A stretch of DNA of 64,000 nt, taken from positions 2,686,635 through 2,750,634 of the forward strand of contig NZ_CP018091.1 in NCBI RefSeq assembly GCF_001885215.1. The letters run 5' to 3'. The stretch comes from Synechococcus sp. SynAce01 (GTDB taxonomy: Bacteria; Cyanobacteriota; Cyanobacteriia; PCC-6307; Cyanobiaceae). Position numbers and translations under genes: made by a program. The notes beneath the pieces were generated by a model, which saw only the letters and a list, made by a program, of their open reading frames with translations, searched no databases and was not told the origin of the DNA. Positions within the stretch are counted from its first letter, which is position 1, and each line of letters begins with the position of its first letter. Below are positions 17,822 through 27,102 of the stretch, piece after piece.

Positions 17822-19666
17822 GTGCTGACACGTTCATCACCGGCCAAGGCCCGCCTCCACCGCCAGGGTCGCCATCCGGGGGGGCAATCTGATCGGGGCC
17901 ATCGAGAGGCGGCACGACACCGCCGGGTGATTCATTTCCAGCCGGTTCCAGCGGCCCGGCTGGTGCTTGTTTTTCTGATAATGGCCACAGCCTTGGTGGG
18001 GCTGTCGATCCGTTTGGCCTGGCTGCAGGTCAAGGAAGGTGACCAGCTTCAGGCCAGGGCCAGGGCGATCCAGACCCAGCAGGTGCGTCCGATCGGCAAG
18101 CGGCGCCAGATCATCGATCGACAGGGCACGTTGGTGGCCCTTGATGAGGAGCGCTTCACCCTGTGGGCCCATCCCCGCTACTTCAATTTTCCAGGTGACG
18201 ATCCCACCGCCATCCGCGGCGCCCTTGACGTGGCGGAGAAGCTCTCAGAAGTTATGGCACTGCCGGCTTCCGATCTCACCCGAACCATGGGAAGCCAGCG
18301 CAGCGGCATCAAGCTCGCCACTGACCTTGACGGGGAGACAGCCGAGCGAATCCGCGACCTCGGGATCAGTGGACTCGACCTTGAGGCGTTCCCCCAGCGG
18401 ATCTACCCCCAGGGACAGTTGTTCGCCAATGTGGTGGGTTTCCTGAATCAGGACCGGGTCGCCCAGGCCGGCCTTGAACAAAGCAGAGACAAGGAGATGT
18501 GGCGGCAGGAGAGCGCCCGCTCGATGAAACGGGGGGCCGATGGCACGCCGCTTCCCGCTGGCCTCGAGGCCGGAGTGCTCTACACCGACGACCTGCGACT
18601 GCAGCTGACACTCGACACCCGCCTGCAACAGGTGGCCTACCAGGCGCTGACCCGCCAGCTCAAGGAGTGGAAAGCGAAGCGAGGAGTCGCCATGGTGATG
18701 GATGTGCGCAACGGCGAGATGCTGGCGCTGGCCTCGGCGCCCACCTACAACCCGAACCGTTTCTGGGACTTTTCACCCGCCCTGTTCCGGGAGTGGTCGG
18801 TGCAGGATCTCTATGAACCGGGCTCCACGTTCAAGCCGATCAACCTGGCGATCGCTCTCCAGGAAAAGGCGGTCAAGCCCAGCGACAAGATTAACGATTC
18901 CGGCTCCCTGATGATCGGAGGGTGGCCGATCTTTAACCATGACCGGCGCGCCAATGGCGTCATTGATTTTCCCACCATCCTGCAGGTGTCCAGCAACGTG
19001 GCCATGGTGCAGACGATGCGGCAGGTCAAACCCAGCCACTTCTGGCAATGGCTGGAGAGAATCGGGATCGACACCGTGCCTGACACCGATCTACCCGGTG
19101 CCGTGGCCGGGCAGCTCAAAAGCCGGCAACAGTTCACCAGCCAGCCGATTGAACCGGCCACCGCCTCCTTCGGTCAGGGTTTTTCGCTGACCCCCCTGAA
19201 GTTGCTTCAGCTGCACGGGATGCTCGCCAACGACGGCAAGCTGGTCAGCCCTCACATCACCCGTGGTCTGCGCTCCGGCGATGCCTTGGCTGGAGCCGCC
19301 GGTCCCGGCGAAGGGATCCAGCTGCTTGATCCCGCCGTCACCCGTCAGGTGATGGGCTGGATGGAAACAGTGGTCGAGGCGAGCAGCGGCGACGGCGTCA
19401 AGGTGGAGGGTTATCGGATCGGCGGCAAGACGGGCACAGCCCAGAAGGCACTCAATGGCGTCTACATCCCCGGAGCCAGGATCTGCAGTTTCGTGGCAAG
19501 CCTGCCGATCGATGACCCACGCTACGTGGTTCTGGTGGTGGTAGACGAGCCCCAGGGGGGCAATGCCTACGGCTCCACCGTGGCGATGCCGGCGGCCAGG
19601 GAAATCATTGAATCTCTCCTGGTGATCGAGAAGGTGCCGCCAAGCAAGCCGAAGGTACGGGGATGA
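17822..19666 (+). CDS. ftsI: division-specific transpeptidase (penicillin-binding protein FtsI/PBP3)
   Basis: Cross-links septal peptidoglycan. 614 residues: a basic, Gln/His-rich cytoplasmic start, TM at about 47-65 (LVLVFLIMATALVGLSIRLA), a dimerisation domain (RRQIIDRQGTLVALD), and a transpeptidase domain with all three catalytic motifs: STFK (in YEPGSTFKPINLAIA), SSN (QVSSNVAMVQ) and KTGTA (GGKTGTAQK). It starts with GTG at 17822, one base after the stop of the small bitopic protein, so the pair is probably translationally coupled. The frame, length and motifs all indicate an active enzyme. Confidence 0.95.
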   Translation: MLTRSSPAKARLHRQGRHPGGQSDRGHREAARHRRVIHFQPVPAARLVLVFLIMATALVGLSIRLAWLQVKEGDQLQARARAIQTQQVRPIGKRRQIIDRQGTLVALDEERFTLWAHPRYFNFPGDDPTAIRGALDVAEKLSEVMALPASDLTRTMGSQRSGIKLATDLDGETAERIRDLGISGLDLEAFPQRIYPQGQLFANVVGFLNQDRVAQAGLEQSRDKEMWRQESARSMKRGADGTPLPAGLEAGVLYTDDLRLQLTLDTRLQQVAYQALTRQLKEWKAKRGVAMVMDVRNGEMLALASAPTYNPNRFWDFSPALFREWSVQDLYEPGSTFKPINLAIALQEKAVKPSDKINDSGSLMIGGWPIFNHDRRANGVIDFPTILQVSSNVAMVQTMRQVKPSHFWQWLERIGIDTVPDTDLPGAVAGQLKSRQQFTSQPIEPATASFGQGFSLTPLKLLQLHGMLANDGKLVSPHITRGLRSGDALAGAAGPGEGIQLLDPAVTRQVMGWMETVVEASSGDGVKVEGYRIGGKTGTAQKALNGVYIPGARICSFVASLPIDDPRYVVLVVVDEPQGGNAYGSTVAMPAAREIIESLLVIEKVPPSKPKVRG

Positions 19667-19729
19667 TCACCCGGGAGATGGCCCAGCGCCAACCTGGTTA
19701 AGTTGAAGTCTCGACAGACGCTTCGCTCC

Positions 19730-20911
19730 ATGGCCAACTTGCTTGATCAACTCGCCGGGATGACCGTGGTGGTCGCCGACACCGGCGAACTCGAAGCCAT
19801 CAAGCAATTCACTCCCCAGGACGCGACCACCAACCCGTCCCTGATACTGGCGGCAGCCCAGATCCCCCTCTATCAGGGGTTGATCGACAGCTCCTTGAAG
19901 GCTTCACGGGACCTGCTGGGCCCCGATGCTCCAGCTGAGATGGTGGTGCTTGAAGCCCTCGACGAAATCTGCGTCAATTTCGGCAAGGAAATTCTGCAGA
20001 TCGTGCCTGGGCGGGTCTCCACCGAAGTGGACGCCAGGCTCAGTTATGACACCGCTGCCTCCATCACCAAGGCGCGCAAACTGATCGCTCTCTATCACGA
20101 GGCCGGCATCAGCAAGGATCGTGTCCTGATCAAGATCGCCTCCACCTGGGAGGGCATCAAGGCTGCAGAGCAGCTTGAGCTCGAAGGGATTCACTGCAAT
20201 CTCACCCTCCTGTTCAGCTTCACCCAGGCCGTGGCCTGCGCTGAGGCCAAAGTCACCCTGATCTCCCCCTTTGTGGGGCGCATCCTCGATTGGTACAAAA
20301 ACGACACCGGACGTGATCACTACCCCGGGCCTGAAGATCCTGGCGTGATCTCGGTGACCCAGATCTTCAATTACTTCAAGACCCACGGCTACAAAACCGA
20401 AGTGATGGGGGCCAGTTTTCGTAATACCGAGGAAATTGTCGAACTCGCCGGCTGCGACCTGCTCACCATCTCCCCCAAACTGCTTGACCAGTTGCGCCAG
20501 CAGCAAGGGGAACTGAAGCGCCGGCTGAATCCTTTCGATCCCGGCCCAACGGAACCCCGTTTCACGCTCAAGGCCTCCGATTTCGAGCAGCGCATGGCCG
20601 CGGACCGCATGGCCCACGAAAAACTCGATGAGGGCATTCGCGGCTTCAGCAAGGCCATCGAAACCCTCGAAGCCCAGCTGGCCCATCGCCTCGGTGAGCT
20701 GGAGGGTGAAGCGGCCTTCGCCCATGCCGCCCAGGAGATTTTTCTGCTCAACGATTTCGATGGTGATGGTTGCATCACCCGCGAAGAATGGCTGGGCAGC
20801 GATGCGGTCTTCGATGCCCTCGACACCGACCACGACGGCCGTCTTGCTCCTGAAGACGTGCGCGGTGGCCTGGGTGCGCCGTTGGCGGTTTCCGCCGCTG
20901 CCAGCAGCTAA
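19730..20911 (+). CDS. tal: transaldolase with C-terminal EF-hand pair
   Basis: Transfers dihydroxyacetone units in the pentose phosphate pathway. Residues 1-320 are a TalB-type barrel with [10 protein letters not shown], the Schiff-base Lys in [20 protein letters not shown] and [17 protein letters not shown]. After a helical linker there are two EF-hand loops, [13 protein letters not shown] (from residue 342) and [13 protein letters not shown] (from residue 365). Both keep Asp at positions 1, 3 and 5. This suggests calcium binding. Such tails are known in some picocyanobacterial transaldolases, but their role is not established. ATG 19730 gives the expected [15 protein letters not shown] start. 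Confidence 0.95.
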   Translation: MANLLDQLAGMTVVVADTGELEAIKQFTPQDATTNPSLILAAAQIPLYQGLIDSSLKASRDLLGPDAPAEMVVLEALDEICVNFGKEILQIVPGRVSTEVDARLSYDTAASITKARKLIALYHEAGISKDRVLIKIASTWEGIKAAEQLELEGIHCNLTLLFSFTQAVACAEAKVTLISPFVGRILDWYKNDTGRDHYPGPEDPGVISVTQIFNYFKTHGYKTEVMGASFRNTEEIVELAGCDLLTISPKLLDQLRQQQGELKRRLNPFDPGPTEPRFTLKASDFEQRMAADRMAHEKLDEGIRGFSKAIETLEAQLAHRLGELEGEAAFAHAAQEIFLLNDFDGDGCITREEWLGSDAVFDALDTDHDGRLAPEDVRGGLGAPLAVSAAASS

Positions 20912-20968
20912 GCCTGTTTTGCCCGCTGCTACCCCAGACTGGTCTGCTGATTCCACTCGGTTCTGCCC

Positions 20969-21346
20969 GTGAACGCTCTCGACACCATGCGCGCCCTCGC
21001 CGATCAAGGCGAAGTTCGTCAGCTTGAGCCGGGGGAAAAGGTTTTCAGTGCTGGAGAACCTGGCTCCTGCATGTTCGGAGTTTTAGAAGGCAGGGTCCAG
21101 CTCAGCTGGAATGGCGATGCCGGCCACGAGGAGATCGAAGCGGGCGATGTCTTCGGAGCCGGGGCGCTGGTGACATCCGATCACCGCCGTTACGGCGATG
21201 CCAAGGCCCTGACCGCGTGCCGGATCTTGGTGATGAACAGGGAGAAGTTCCTGTTTGCCGTTCAGGAGGCCCCGATGTTCGCGATCGAATTGCTCGGCTC
21301 GATCGACAGTCGCCTCCGGCAGCTCAAGGATTGCCTGAGGCGCTGA
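20969..21346 (+). CDS. single cyclic-nucleotide-binding-domain protein
   Basis: 125 residues forming one cNMP-type beta-roll (EKVFSAGEPGSCMFGVLEGR, then EEIEAGDVFGAGALV and LVMNREKFLF) and a C-terminal helix. No helix-turn-helix follows, unlike Crp/Ntc A-type regulators. The canonical phosphate-binding cassette Arg (FGExALL-x-RxAT) is not obvious; the region reads GAGALVTSDHRRYGDAKA. It may act as a binding partner or be ligand-free. It starts with GTG at 20969, 57 bases after tal. Its 3' end overlaps the convergent flavoprotein gene by 23 bases. Confidence 0.8.
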   Translation: MNALDTMRALADQGEVRQLEPGEKVFSAGEPGSCMFGVLEGRVQLSWNGDAGHEEIEAGDVFGAGALVTSDHRRYGDAKALTACRILVMNREKFLFAVQEAPMFAIELLGSIDSRLRQLKDCLRR

Positions 21347-22466
21347 ACAACAAGCGGCGGATCACGCGCTGGGCAATATCGCCGTAGCCCATCTCGCCGG
21401 AGAGGATCTGAGCGATGCGACGGGGAGCGGTGGGGCGCTTGATCCCCAGTTGGTAGCCGAGCTTCGGCACCCGATAAAATACCTGGGCGATCCGTCGTCC
21501 CCAGGCCATCGACTGGCCCCATTCCCGCCGCATCGTGCCGGTGTATCCCGCCAGGGCTGCCCCGTCGCCCGACAGCCAGTCGTCGAGGGAGGCAGCGGCT
21601 CTGGTGCCACTGAGCAGGGCAGGCCTGAGCCCCTCGGCCAGGAAGGGATCACAGAGCGAGGCCGCATCACCGACGACCAGCACACCAGGACCGTGCAGTC
21701 GGTGGTGGCCATCCCAGACCCGCAGGGGCCAGGACCGGCGCACACCGGCGTCAGCCGCGCAACCGAGGCTGGGCAACAGCGCAGCCATCACCTCATCGGC
21801 ATTGGCCAGATCGCGTCCCAGGAACGTGCCGACCCCGATGCTGTAGCCGCCTTGACGGGGAAAGGCCCAGCAGAAGCCATGGCGCACCAGTCCGAATTCA
21901 AAGCGAGCACTGTTGGGATCGGCAACAACTCCCTCCACCTCCACCGAAAGGGCGGAGGCGTAGCGGGGCTTGAGGGCTCCGAGGCCCAGTGGAGCGTTGA
22001 AGCGACTGCGGGCCCCGTCGGCGATCACCACGGCACGGGCGAGCAGGGTGCTGCCCTGCTCGGTCCGCACGCGCCAGTGCTCGCCGCTCGGCTCGATCGA
22101 CACCACCGGCGTGCCCTCGAGTAGATCGGCACCAGCCGCCACGGCTTTGGCCGCCAGAAAGGGATCCAGCACGGAACGGCGCACGATCCAGAACGGTGAT
22201 TCGCCAGGAAGTTCCGCCACCACGGGATCCTCCAGGCACCAGGTGAAGCGCACCTGGTCGATCACCTGATCGACAGCAGGGCGAAGATCGAAGGGGAACC
22301 ACTTCTGCACTGACGCGGCCATGCCACCGCCGCAGGGCTTGCCGCGGGGTTGGCGGAGGGCTTCAAGCAGCTTCACCTGGCGGCCCCGGGCCGCCAGGTG
22401 ATAGGCCGCCGCTGAGCCGGCGACACCAGCCCCAACGACGATCACATCGGCGTCAAGCTGGCTCAA
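21324..22466 (-). CDS. geranylgeranyl-reductase-family FAD oxidoreductase
   Basis: 380 residues. The N-terminal Rossmann motif [18 protein letters not shown] binds FAD, the mid motif [13 protein letters not shown] and the second FAD motif [20 protein letters not shown] are those of the GGR/ChlP-like group. [17 protein letters not shown] matches the substrate-side PCGG motif. The substrate is probably an isoprenoid or lipid, but ChlP proper cannot be assumed. It starts with TTG (22466) overlapping the frr stop as TTGA, so it probably lies in an operon pyrH-frr-this gene. Confidence 0.85.
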   Translation of the reverse strand: MSQLDADVIVVGAGVAGSAAAYHLAARGRQVKLLEALRQPRGKPCGGGMAASVQKWFPFDLRPAVDQVIDQVRFTWCLEDPVVAELPGESPFWIVRRSVLDPFLAAKAVAAGADLLEGTPVVSIEPSGEHWRVRTEQGSTLLARAVVIADGARSRFNAPLGLGALKPRYASALSVEVEGVVADPNSARFEFGLVRHGFCWAFPRQGGYSIGVGTFLGRDLANADEVMAALLPSLGCAADAGVRRSWPLRVWDGHHRLHGPGVLVVGDAASLCDPFLAEGLRPALLSGTRAAASLDDWLSGDGAALAGYTGTMRREWGQSMAWGRRIAQVFYRVPKLGYQLGIKRPTAPRRIAQILSGEMGYGDIAQRVIRRLLFSASGNP

Positions 22467-23008
22467 ACTTTGAGAATGTCGCGTTCCTTCTCACTGAGAT
22501 GCTTCTCGAGTTCGGCGATGGTGCGGTCGGTGATCTTCTGCACCTTCTCCTGTTCATCGCGGCTTTGATCCTCGGAGAGGTCACCGTCCTTTTCCTGTTT
22601 CTTGATCTGGTCGATCGCCTCACGACGAATGTTGCGCAAGGACACCTTTCCCTCTTCGGCGTACTTGGAGGCAAGTTTGCAGAACTCTTTGCGGCGATCT
22701 TCGGTCAAAGGCGGAATGTTGATCCGGATGACCTTGCCGTCGTTGTTGGGCGTGAGCCCCAGATCACTCATGGCGATGGCCTTTTCAATCAGGGCCATCG
22801 AACCACTATCGAACGGCTGGATCTGGATGGTCTGGGAATCTGGGGTCGAAAGTGTAGCCAGGGAACGCAAAGGTGTTTCGGCGCCGTAATACTCGACCGA
22901 GAGCTTGTCGAGCAGGGAAGGGTTGGCACGGCCCGTGCGGATTGTGTTGAAGGTGCGCTGGGTGGCTTCCACCGACTTGCGCATGCTCGCTTCGATATCC
23001 ATGTCCAT
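22463..23008 (-). CDS. frr: ribosome recycling factor
   Basis: Splits post-termination ribosomes with EF-G. 181 residues with the family hallmarks: [60 protein letters not shown] and the C-terminal helix [20 protein letters not shown]. Full length and uninterrupted. It lies 27 bases downstream of pyrH, the usual bacterial order, and its stop overlaps the next flavoprotein start. Confidence 0.97.
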   Translation of the reverse strand: MDMDIEASMRKSVEATQRTFNTIRTGRANPSLLDKLSVEYYGAETPLRSLATLSTPDSQTIQIQPFDSGSMALIEKAIAMSDLGLTPNNDGKVIRINIPPLTEDRRKEFCKLASKYAEEGKVSLRNIRREAIDQIKKQEKDGDLSEDQSRDEQEKVQKITDRTIAELEKHLSEKERDILKV

Positions 23009-23035
23009 GACGTTGCAATGGGGAGAAAGCCGGAG

Positions 23036-23749
23036 CTAGCCGGCGGGAGTGATGCTGGTGCCGATCGGCTCGCCGGCGACCGCCCTGCCGATATTGCCCT
23101 GACCGAACAGATCGAAAACAACGATCGGGATGGAGTTGTCCTTGCAGAGGGCGATGGCTGTGCTGTCCATGACAGCCAACTCACCGCTGAGCACATCCTG
23201 AAAGGTGAGGGTGTCGTAACGGACGGCATCCGGGTGATGGGCCGGGTCCCGGTCGTAGACGCCATCCACCTTGGTGGCTTTGAACACCACATCGGCGTTG
23301 ATTTCGGCGGCCCTCAACGCTGCTGCGGTGTCGGTGGTGAAGAAGGGGTTGCCGCAACCAGCCCCGAACACCACCACACGGCCCTTCTCCAGGTGGCGAA
23401 TGGCCCGACGACGGATGTAGGGCTCCGCCAACTCCTGCATGTCGATGGCGGTCTGCACCCGGGTGGCCACACCCACGCGCTCCAGGGCATCTTGCAGGGT
23501 GATCGCGTTCATGACTGTGGCCAGCATGCCCACGTAATCAGCCGTGGCACGCTCCATGCCGGCGGCCGAACCTTTAAGGCCGCGGAAGATGTTGCCTCCA
23601 CCCACCACGATGGCCAACTGGGTGCCAGAGGCAACAACCTCAGCCACATCGCTGGCAATCGACTGCACGATGGCCGGATCGATGCCGTAGCCCTGATCTC
23701 CCATCAACGCTTCGCCGCTGAGCTTGAGGAGGACTCGCCGATAAGCCAT
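23036..23749 (-). CDS. pyrH: uridylate kinase
   Basis: Converts UMP to UDP. 237 residues of the amino-acid-kinase fold: [13 protein letters not shown] at the N-terminus, [14 protein letters not shown] for nucleotide binding, [20 protein letters not shown], and [20 protein letters not shown] before the UMP/ATP region. The ATG at 23749 fits the usual [15 protein letters not shown] start. It is first in a pyrH-frr unit. Confidence 0.97.
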   Translation of the reverse strand: MAYRRVLLKLSGEALMGDQGYGIDPAIVQSIASDVAEVVASGTQLAIVVGGGNIFRGLKGSAAGMERATADYVGMLATVMNAITLQDALERVGVATRVQTAIDMQELAEPYIRRRAIRHLEKGRVVVFGAGCGNPFFTTDTAAALRAAEINADVVFKATKVDGVYDRDPAHHPDAVRYDTLTFQDVLSGELAVMDSTAIALCKDNSIPIVVFDLFGQGNIGRAVAGEPIGTSITPAG

Positions 23750-23801
23750 CGGGTTCAGCGCTCGGCTCGTTCAAACGGCCGAACAGTAGCAACGCTCCGG
23801 C

Positions 23802-24482
23802 TCAATACTCGATACCGACCTGCGCTTTGATCCCCTTCTCGCGGAATGGGTGGCGCACCAGCCGCATCTCCGTGACCAGGTCGGCACGCTCCAGCAGGGC
23901 CGGCGGCGCCCCACGACCGGTCAAGGCCACATGGGTGAGCTCAGGGCGCCGGTCCAGGCCTCCAAGCACCTGATCAAGCTCCAGGTAGCCCAGTTTCAGG
24001 GCCACGTTGATTTCATCGAGCACCACCAGCTTGCGTTGGCCATCGGCCAGATGGAGCAGCGACTGCTGCCAGGCCTCCTGGACTAATTGCCGGTCCCTGT
24101 CGCGGTTCTGGGTTTCCCAGGTGAAGCCTTCCCCCAGCGACTGCCAGACCAGGGCATCGCCGAAGATCTCCAGGGCTTTGGCCTCTCCCGGCTGCCAGCC
24201 GCCCTTGATGAACTGGACGACGGCCACCCGCTCGCCATGGCCGAGGGTGCGCAACACCAGACCAAGGGCTGCCGTTGTCTTGCCCTTGCCATCGCCGGTG
24301 AACACCAGCACAAGCCCCTGCTCAAGATTGCGCTCCCCCACGCGCTGCTGCTGCACCTCCTTGCGGCGCTCCATCCGCCGCCGGTAGCCCTCGGCATCCG
24401 GCTCGGGTGCCAGTACCCCACCCGGGCCGAGCTCGGCGGCCTGGCGATCGAGTCCAGCGACGGCGGAATTGTGGTCAGCCAT
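23802..24482 (-). CDS. cobO: cob(I)yrinic acid a,c-diamide adenosyltransferase
   Basis: Adenosylates corrinoids in (pseudo)cobalamin synthesis. P-loop VFTGDGKGKTTAALGLVLR, VAVVQFIKGGW and LVVLDEINVALKLGYLE are diagnostic of CobO/CobA. The C-terminus VRHPFREKGIKAQVGIEY is intact. ATG 24482 (226 residues) fits better than the upstream in-frame start at 24554, which would overlap the recombinase gene. The N-terminal 30 residues are a low-complexity extension. Confidence 0.93.
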   Translation of the reverse strand: MADHNSAVAGLDRQAAELGPGGVLAPEPDAEGYRRRMERRKEVQQQRVGERNLEQGLVLVFTGDGKGKTTAALGLVLRTLGHGERVAVVQFIKGGWQPGEAKALEIFGDALVWQSLGEGFTWETQNRDRDRQLVQEAWQQSLLHLADGQRKLVVLDEINVALKLGYLELDQVLGGLDRRPELTHVALTGRGAPPALLERADLVTEMRLVRHPFREKGIKAQVGIEY

Positions 24483-24522
24483 GGAATTCAAACGGGGATG
24501 GGCTGGTTGCACTCTGGCCGAC

Positions 24523-25707
24523 TCAGGCCACTCGGCGCCTGGCCAGGGCCGCATCCACCGCCTGTTGCTGGTCGCGACGGGTGATCCAGTGGTGGTAGGT
24601 GCGGGTGTGAATCGTCACGGAGTGACCCATCATCCGGGCCGCCACGGTGTCAGGCAGGCCGATGTGGATCGTGCGCACGGCCCAGGCGTGGCGAAGGTCG
24701 TAGGGGGTGATCGGCAGGTCGTAGCGGCGGAACTGCTCGGCCACCCGGCGGCCCACCTGCTGGAGGGTGGTGCGGGTCAGATCGGTACGCACCGCCGGCA
24801 GGGCACCGGCTGCTTCCACCAGTTTCGGCAATTCGAAAAGCTCCACCCATTCGGGATGGAAGGGCCAGACCTGATGTTCACCGGTCTTGCTGGTGGGCAG
24901 CACCCGCAGTACGCGGTCGCCGCCTGGCGCCAGGGGGGAGAGATCGCAGAAAAACACCTCGTGGTTGCGCAGGCCATAGGTCGCCATCAAGCCATAGGCC
25001 AGCCGCCAGGCAGGGTTGGGGATCCGGGCCACATGCGCCTGGACGTCGTCATCGCTGGGCAGCTGGCGGAACTGGGCTTGATGGAGCCCGTAGCCACCGG
25101 AGCGTTCCCCCCAGTCCTCGGCGAGGGAGAGTCCCAGTTGGCGGCCAAGGGCGGCCAGGGCGGTGCCGCATTGCTGCCGGCTGCGGCTGGCCGCCGGATA
25201 GCTCTCCAACACCTGAAGGAAGAGATCGGGGTCGAGTTGCCGGTGCTGACGGGTGGCTGCCGCCAGCAACCGTCTCAGGTACGGGAGGTAGGCCCCCTGC
25301 CAGGTGGAGCGGCTGCCGGACGGATGGCGGCGGCGGCGTGGGTCAGCAAAGAAGCTGGCCTCGAAATGCTCGAGCACCGCCGCAGTTGAAGCCGCAGTTG
25401 AAACCGTGGATGGCTCCGACGTGGGCGGGCTGCTCGGATGGCTCCAGGCCTGCCAGTCGAAGCGCTGCTGCTGAAGCTGCTGCTGCAGGCGGCGCAGGTC
25501 GCGGCGGGCCTGGGTGAGGCCTGCCGCAGTGGCGGGTAAGCCGAGACTGATCCGCTGGACGGGAAAGTTGCCACCACCACGCCTGCACGGCAAGGGGCCC
25601 CGCAGCACCAGACGCTGGCCACGCCGCTCGAGCCGCAGGGACACCCCACTGGCGGCCAGCAAGTCGTTGTGCCGCCTCAGTTCCGAATCAAGCGCAACCT
25701 GGTCCAA
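24523..25707 (-). CDS. lone tyrosine recombinase (phage-integrase family)
   Basis: 394 residues. The C-terminal catalytic domain shows Arg I in MATYGLRNHEVFFCDL, box II ITPYDLRHAWAVRT with Arg II, MMGHSVTIHTRTYHHW with His and the nucleophile Tyr. The first His of box II (HxxR) is Tyr here (YDLR). The N-terminal 200 residues are a divergent core-binding domain. No att repeats, tRNA or phage genes adjoin it. It sits between the housekeeping genes cobO and hemH with host-like base composition, so it looks like a resident chromosomal gene rather than a recent mobile element. Confidence 0.85.
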   Translation of the reverse strand: MDQVALDSELRRHNDLLAASGVSLRLERRGQRLVLRGPLPCRRGGGNFPVQRISLGLPATAAGLTQARRDLRRLQQQLQQQRFDWQAWSHPSSPPTSEPSTVSTAASTAAVLEHFEASFFADPRRRRHPSGSRSTWQGAYLPYLRRLLAAATRQHRQLDPDLFLQVLESYPAASRSRQQCGTALAALGRQLGLSLAEDWGERSGGYGLHQAQFRQLPSDDDVQAHVARIPNPAWRLAYGLMATYGLRNHEVFFCDLSPLAPGGDRVLRVLPTSKTGEHQVWPFHPEWVELFELPKLVEAAGALPAVRTDLTRTTLQQVGRRVAEQFRRYDLPITPYDLRHAWAVRTIHIGLPDTVAARMMGHSVTIHTRTYHHWITRRDQQQAVDAALARRRVA

Positions 25708-25809
25708 AGCCGTTGCCGGGGCACGGCCGACCCTATCGATCCAGGCCAGGGGCGGCCAGGGGTCGGCGGGCGGCGTTACGCTCAGCGCTAATGAAGGAGT
25801 CGTTCGGGC

Positions 25810-26985
25810 ATGGCCAGGGTCGGCGTGGTGCTGCTGAACCTCGGTGGGCCGGAGCGAATTGAAGATGTCGGCCCGTTCCTTTACAACCTGTTTTCGGATC
25901 CGGAGATCATTCGCCTGCCGATACCAGCCCTACAAAGGCCTCTGGCCTGGCTGATCAGCACCCTGCGCAGCGGCAAGTCACAGGAGGCCTACCGCTCGAT
26001 CGGTGGGGGCTCTCCCCTGCGACGCATCACCGAGCAGCAAGCGCGCGAACTCCAGAGCGAACTGCGCCAACGCCACGTCCAGGCCACCACTTACGTGGCC
26101 ATGCGCTACTGGCATCCGTTCACGGAGTCTGCTGTTGCCGATCTCAAGGCTGATGCCGTTGATGAGGTGGTGGTGCTTCCCCTCTATCCCCACTTCTCGA
26201 TCAGCACCAGCGGCTCCAGCTTCCGGGAGTTGCAACGCCTCCGCCAGGCCGACCCGGAATTCAATCGGCTGCCGATCCGCTGCATCCGCACCTGGTACGA
26301 CCACCCCGGTTATGTGCAGGCCCTGGCCGAACTGGCCGCCACCGAACTGAGGGCCTGCAACGACCCCCCTACGGCCCATGTCTTTTTCAGTGCCCATGGC
26401 GTTCCCAAGAGCTATGTGGAGGAAGCGGGCGATCCCTACCAGCAGCACATCGAAGCCTCGACCGCCCTGGTGATGGCCGAGCTGGAGCGTCAGCTCGGCC
26501 ATCACAATCCCCACACCCTCGCTTATCAAAGCCGGGTCGGTCCGGTGGAGTGGCTCAAGCCCTATACCGACGAAGCCCTGGTCCGCCTTGGTGGCGAGGG
26601 CGTCAAGGAACTGGTGGTGATCCCGATCAGTTTCGTGAGCGAGCACATCGAAACCCTCGAGGAAATCGACATCGAGTACCGGGAGATCGCGACGGAAGCT
26701 GGAATTCAGAATTTCCGCCGGGTCCCGGCCCTCGATACCTACCCCACCTTCATCAAAGGCCTGGCCGATCTGGTCGAAACCGCCCTCGCTGGACCGGAGG
26801 TCAACCTCGATCAAGCTGCCAAGCTCCCCACCAAGGTCAAGCTCTACCCCCAGGAGAAGTGGGTCTGGGGCTGGAACAACAGCTCCGAGGTCTGGAATGG
26901 GCGGCTGGCGATGCTTGGCTTCTCGGCTTTTCTGCTTGAACTGATCAGCGGCCAAGGCCCTCTGCATGCCCTTGGCCTCCTCTAA
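25810..26985 (+). CDS. hemH: ferrochelatase with C-terminal chlorophyll a/b-binding-like helix
   Basis: Inserts Fe(II) into protoporphyrin IX. Residues 1-330 are the ferrochelatase fold: [19 protein letters not shown], the catalytic-His motif [35 protein letters not shown] and [20 protein letters not shown] linker leads to a single TM LHC-like motif [20 protein letters not shown] at the C-terminus, as in other cyanobacterial and plastid type II ferrochelatases, where it binds pigments and aids dimerisation. It is divergent from the recombinase gene. Confidence 0.97.
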   Translation: MARVGVVLLNLGGPERIEDVGPFLYNLFSDPEIIRLPIPALQRPLAWLISTLRSGKSQEAYRSIGGGSPLRRITEQQARELQSELRQRHVQATTYVAMRYWHPFTESAVADLKADAVDEVVVLPLYPHFSISTSGSSFRELQRLRQADPEFNRLPIRCIRTWYDHPGYVQALAELAATELRACNDPPTAHVFFSAHGVPKSYVEEAGDPYQQHIEASTALVMAELERQLGHHNPHTLAYQSRVGPVEWLKPYTDEALVRLGGEGVKELVVIPISFVSEHIETLEEIDIEYREIATEAGIQNFRRVPALDTYPTFIKGLADLVETALAGPEVNLDQAAKLPTKVKLYPQEKWVWGWNNSSEVWNGRLAMLGFSAFLLELISGQGPLHALGLL

Positions 26986-27102
26986 GCCGGCACAACCGCT
27001 CACTCGATCCTGGAGATATCTTGCGGTGCATGGTCAAGAGCTGCCGCTAACGTCCACCCAGACCTTAATGTTAGCTCTCTAGATGAGTGCGTCCCTGCTG
27101 CC

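Noticed and set aside
24523..25707. Integrase as evidence of a prophage or genomic island
   Set aside because: No tRNA, direct repeats, phage genes or composition shift on either side.
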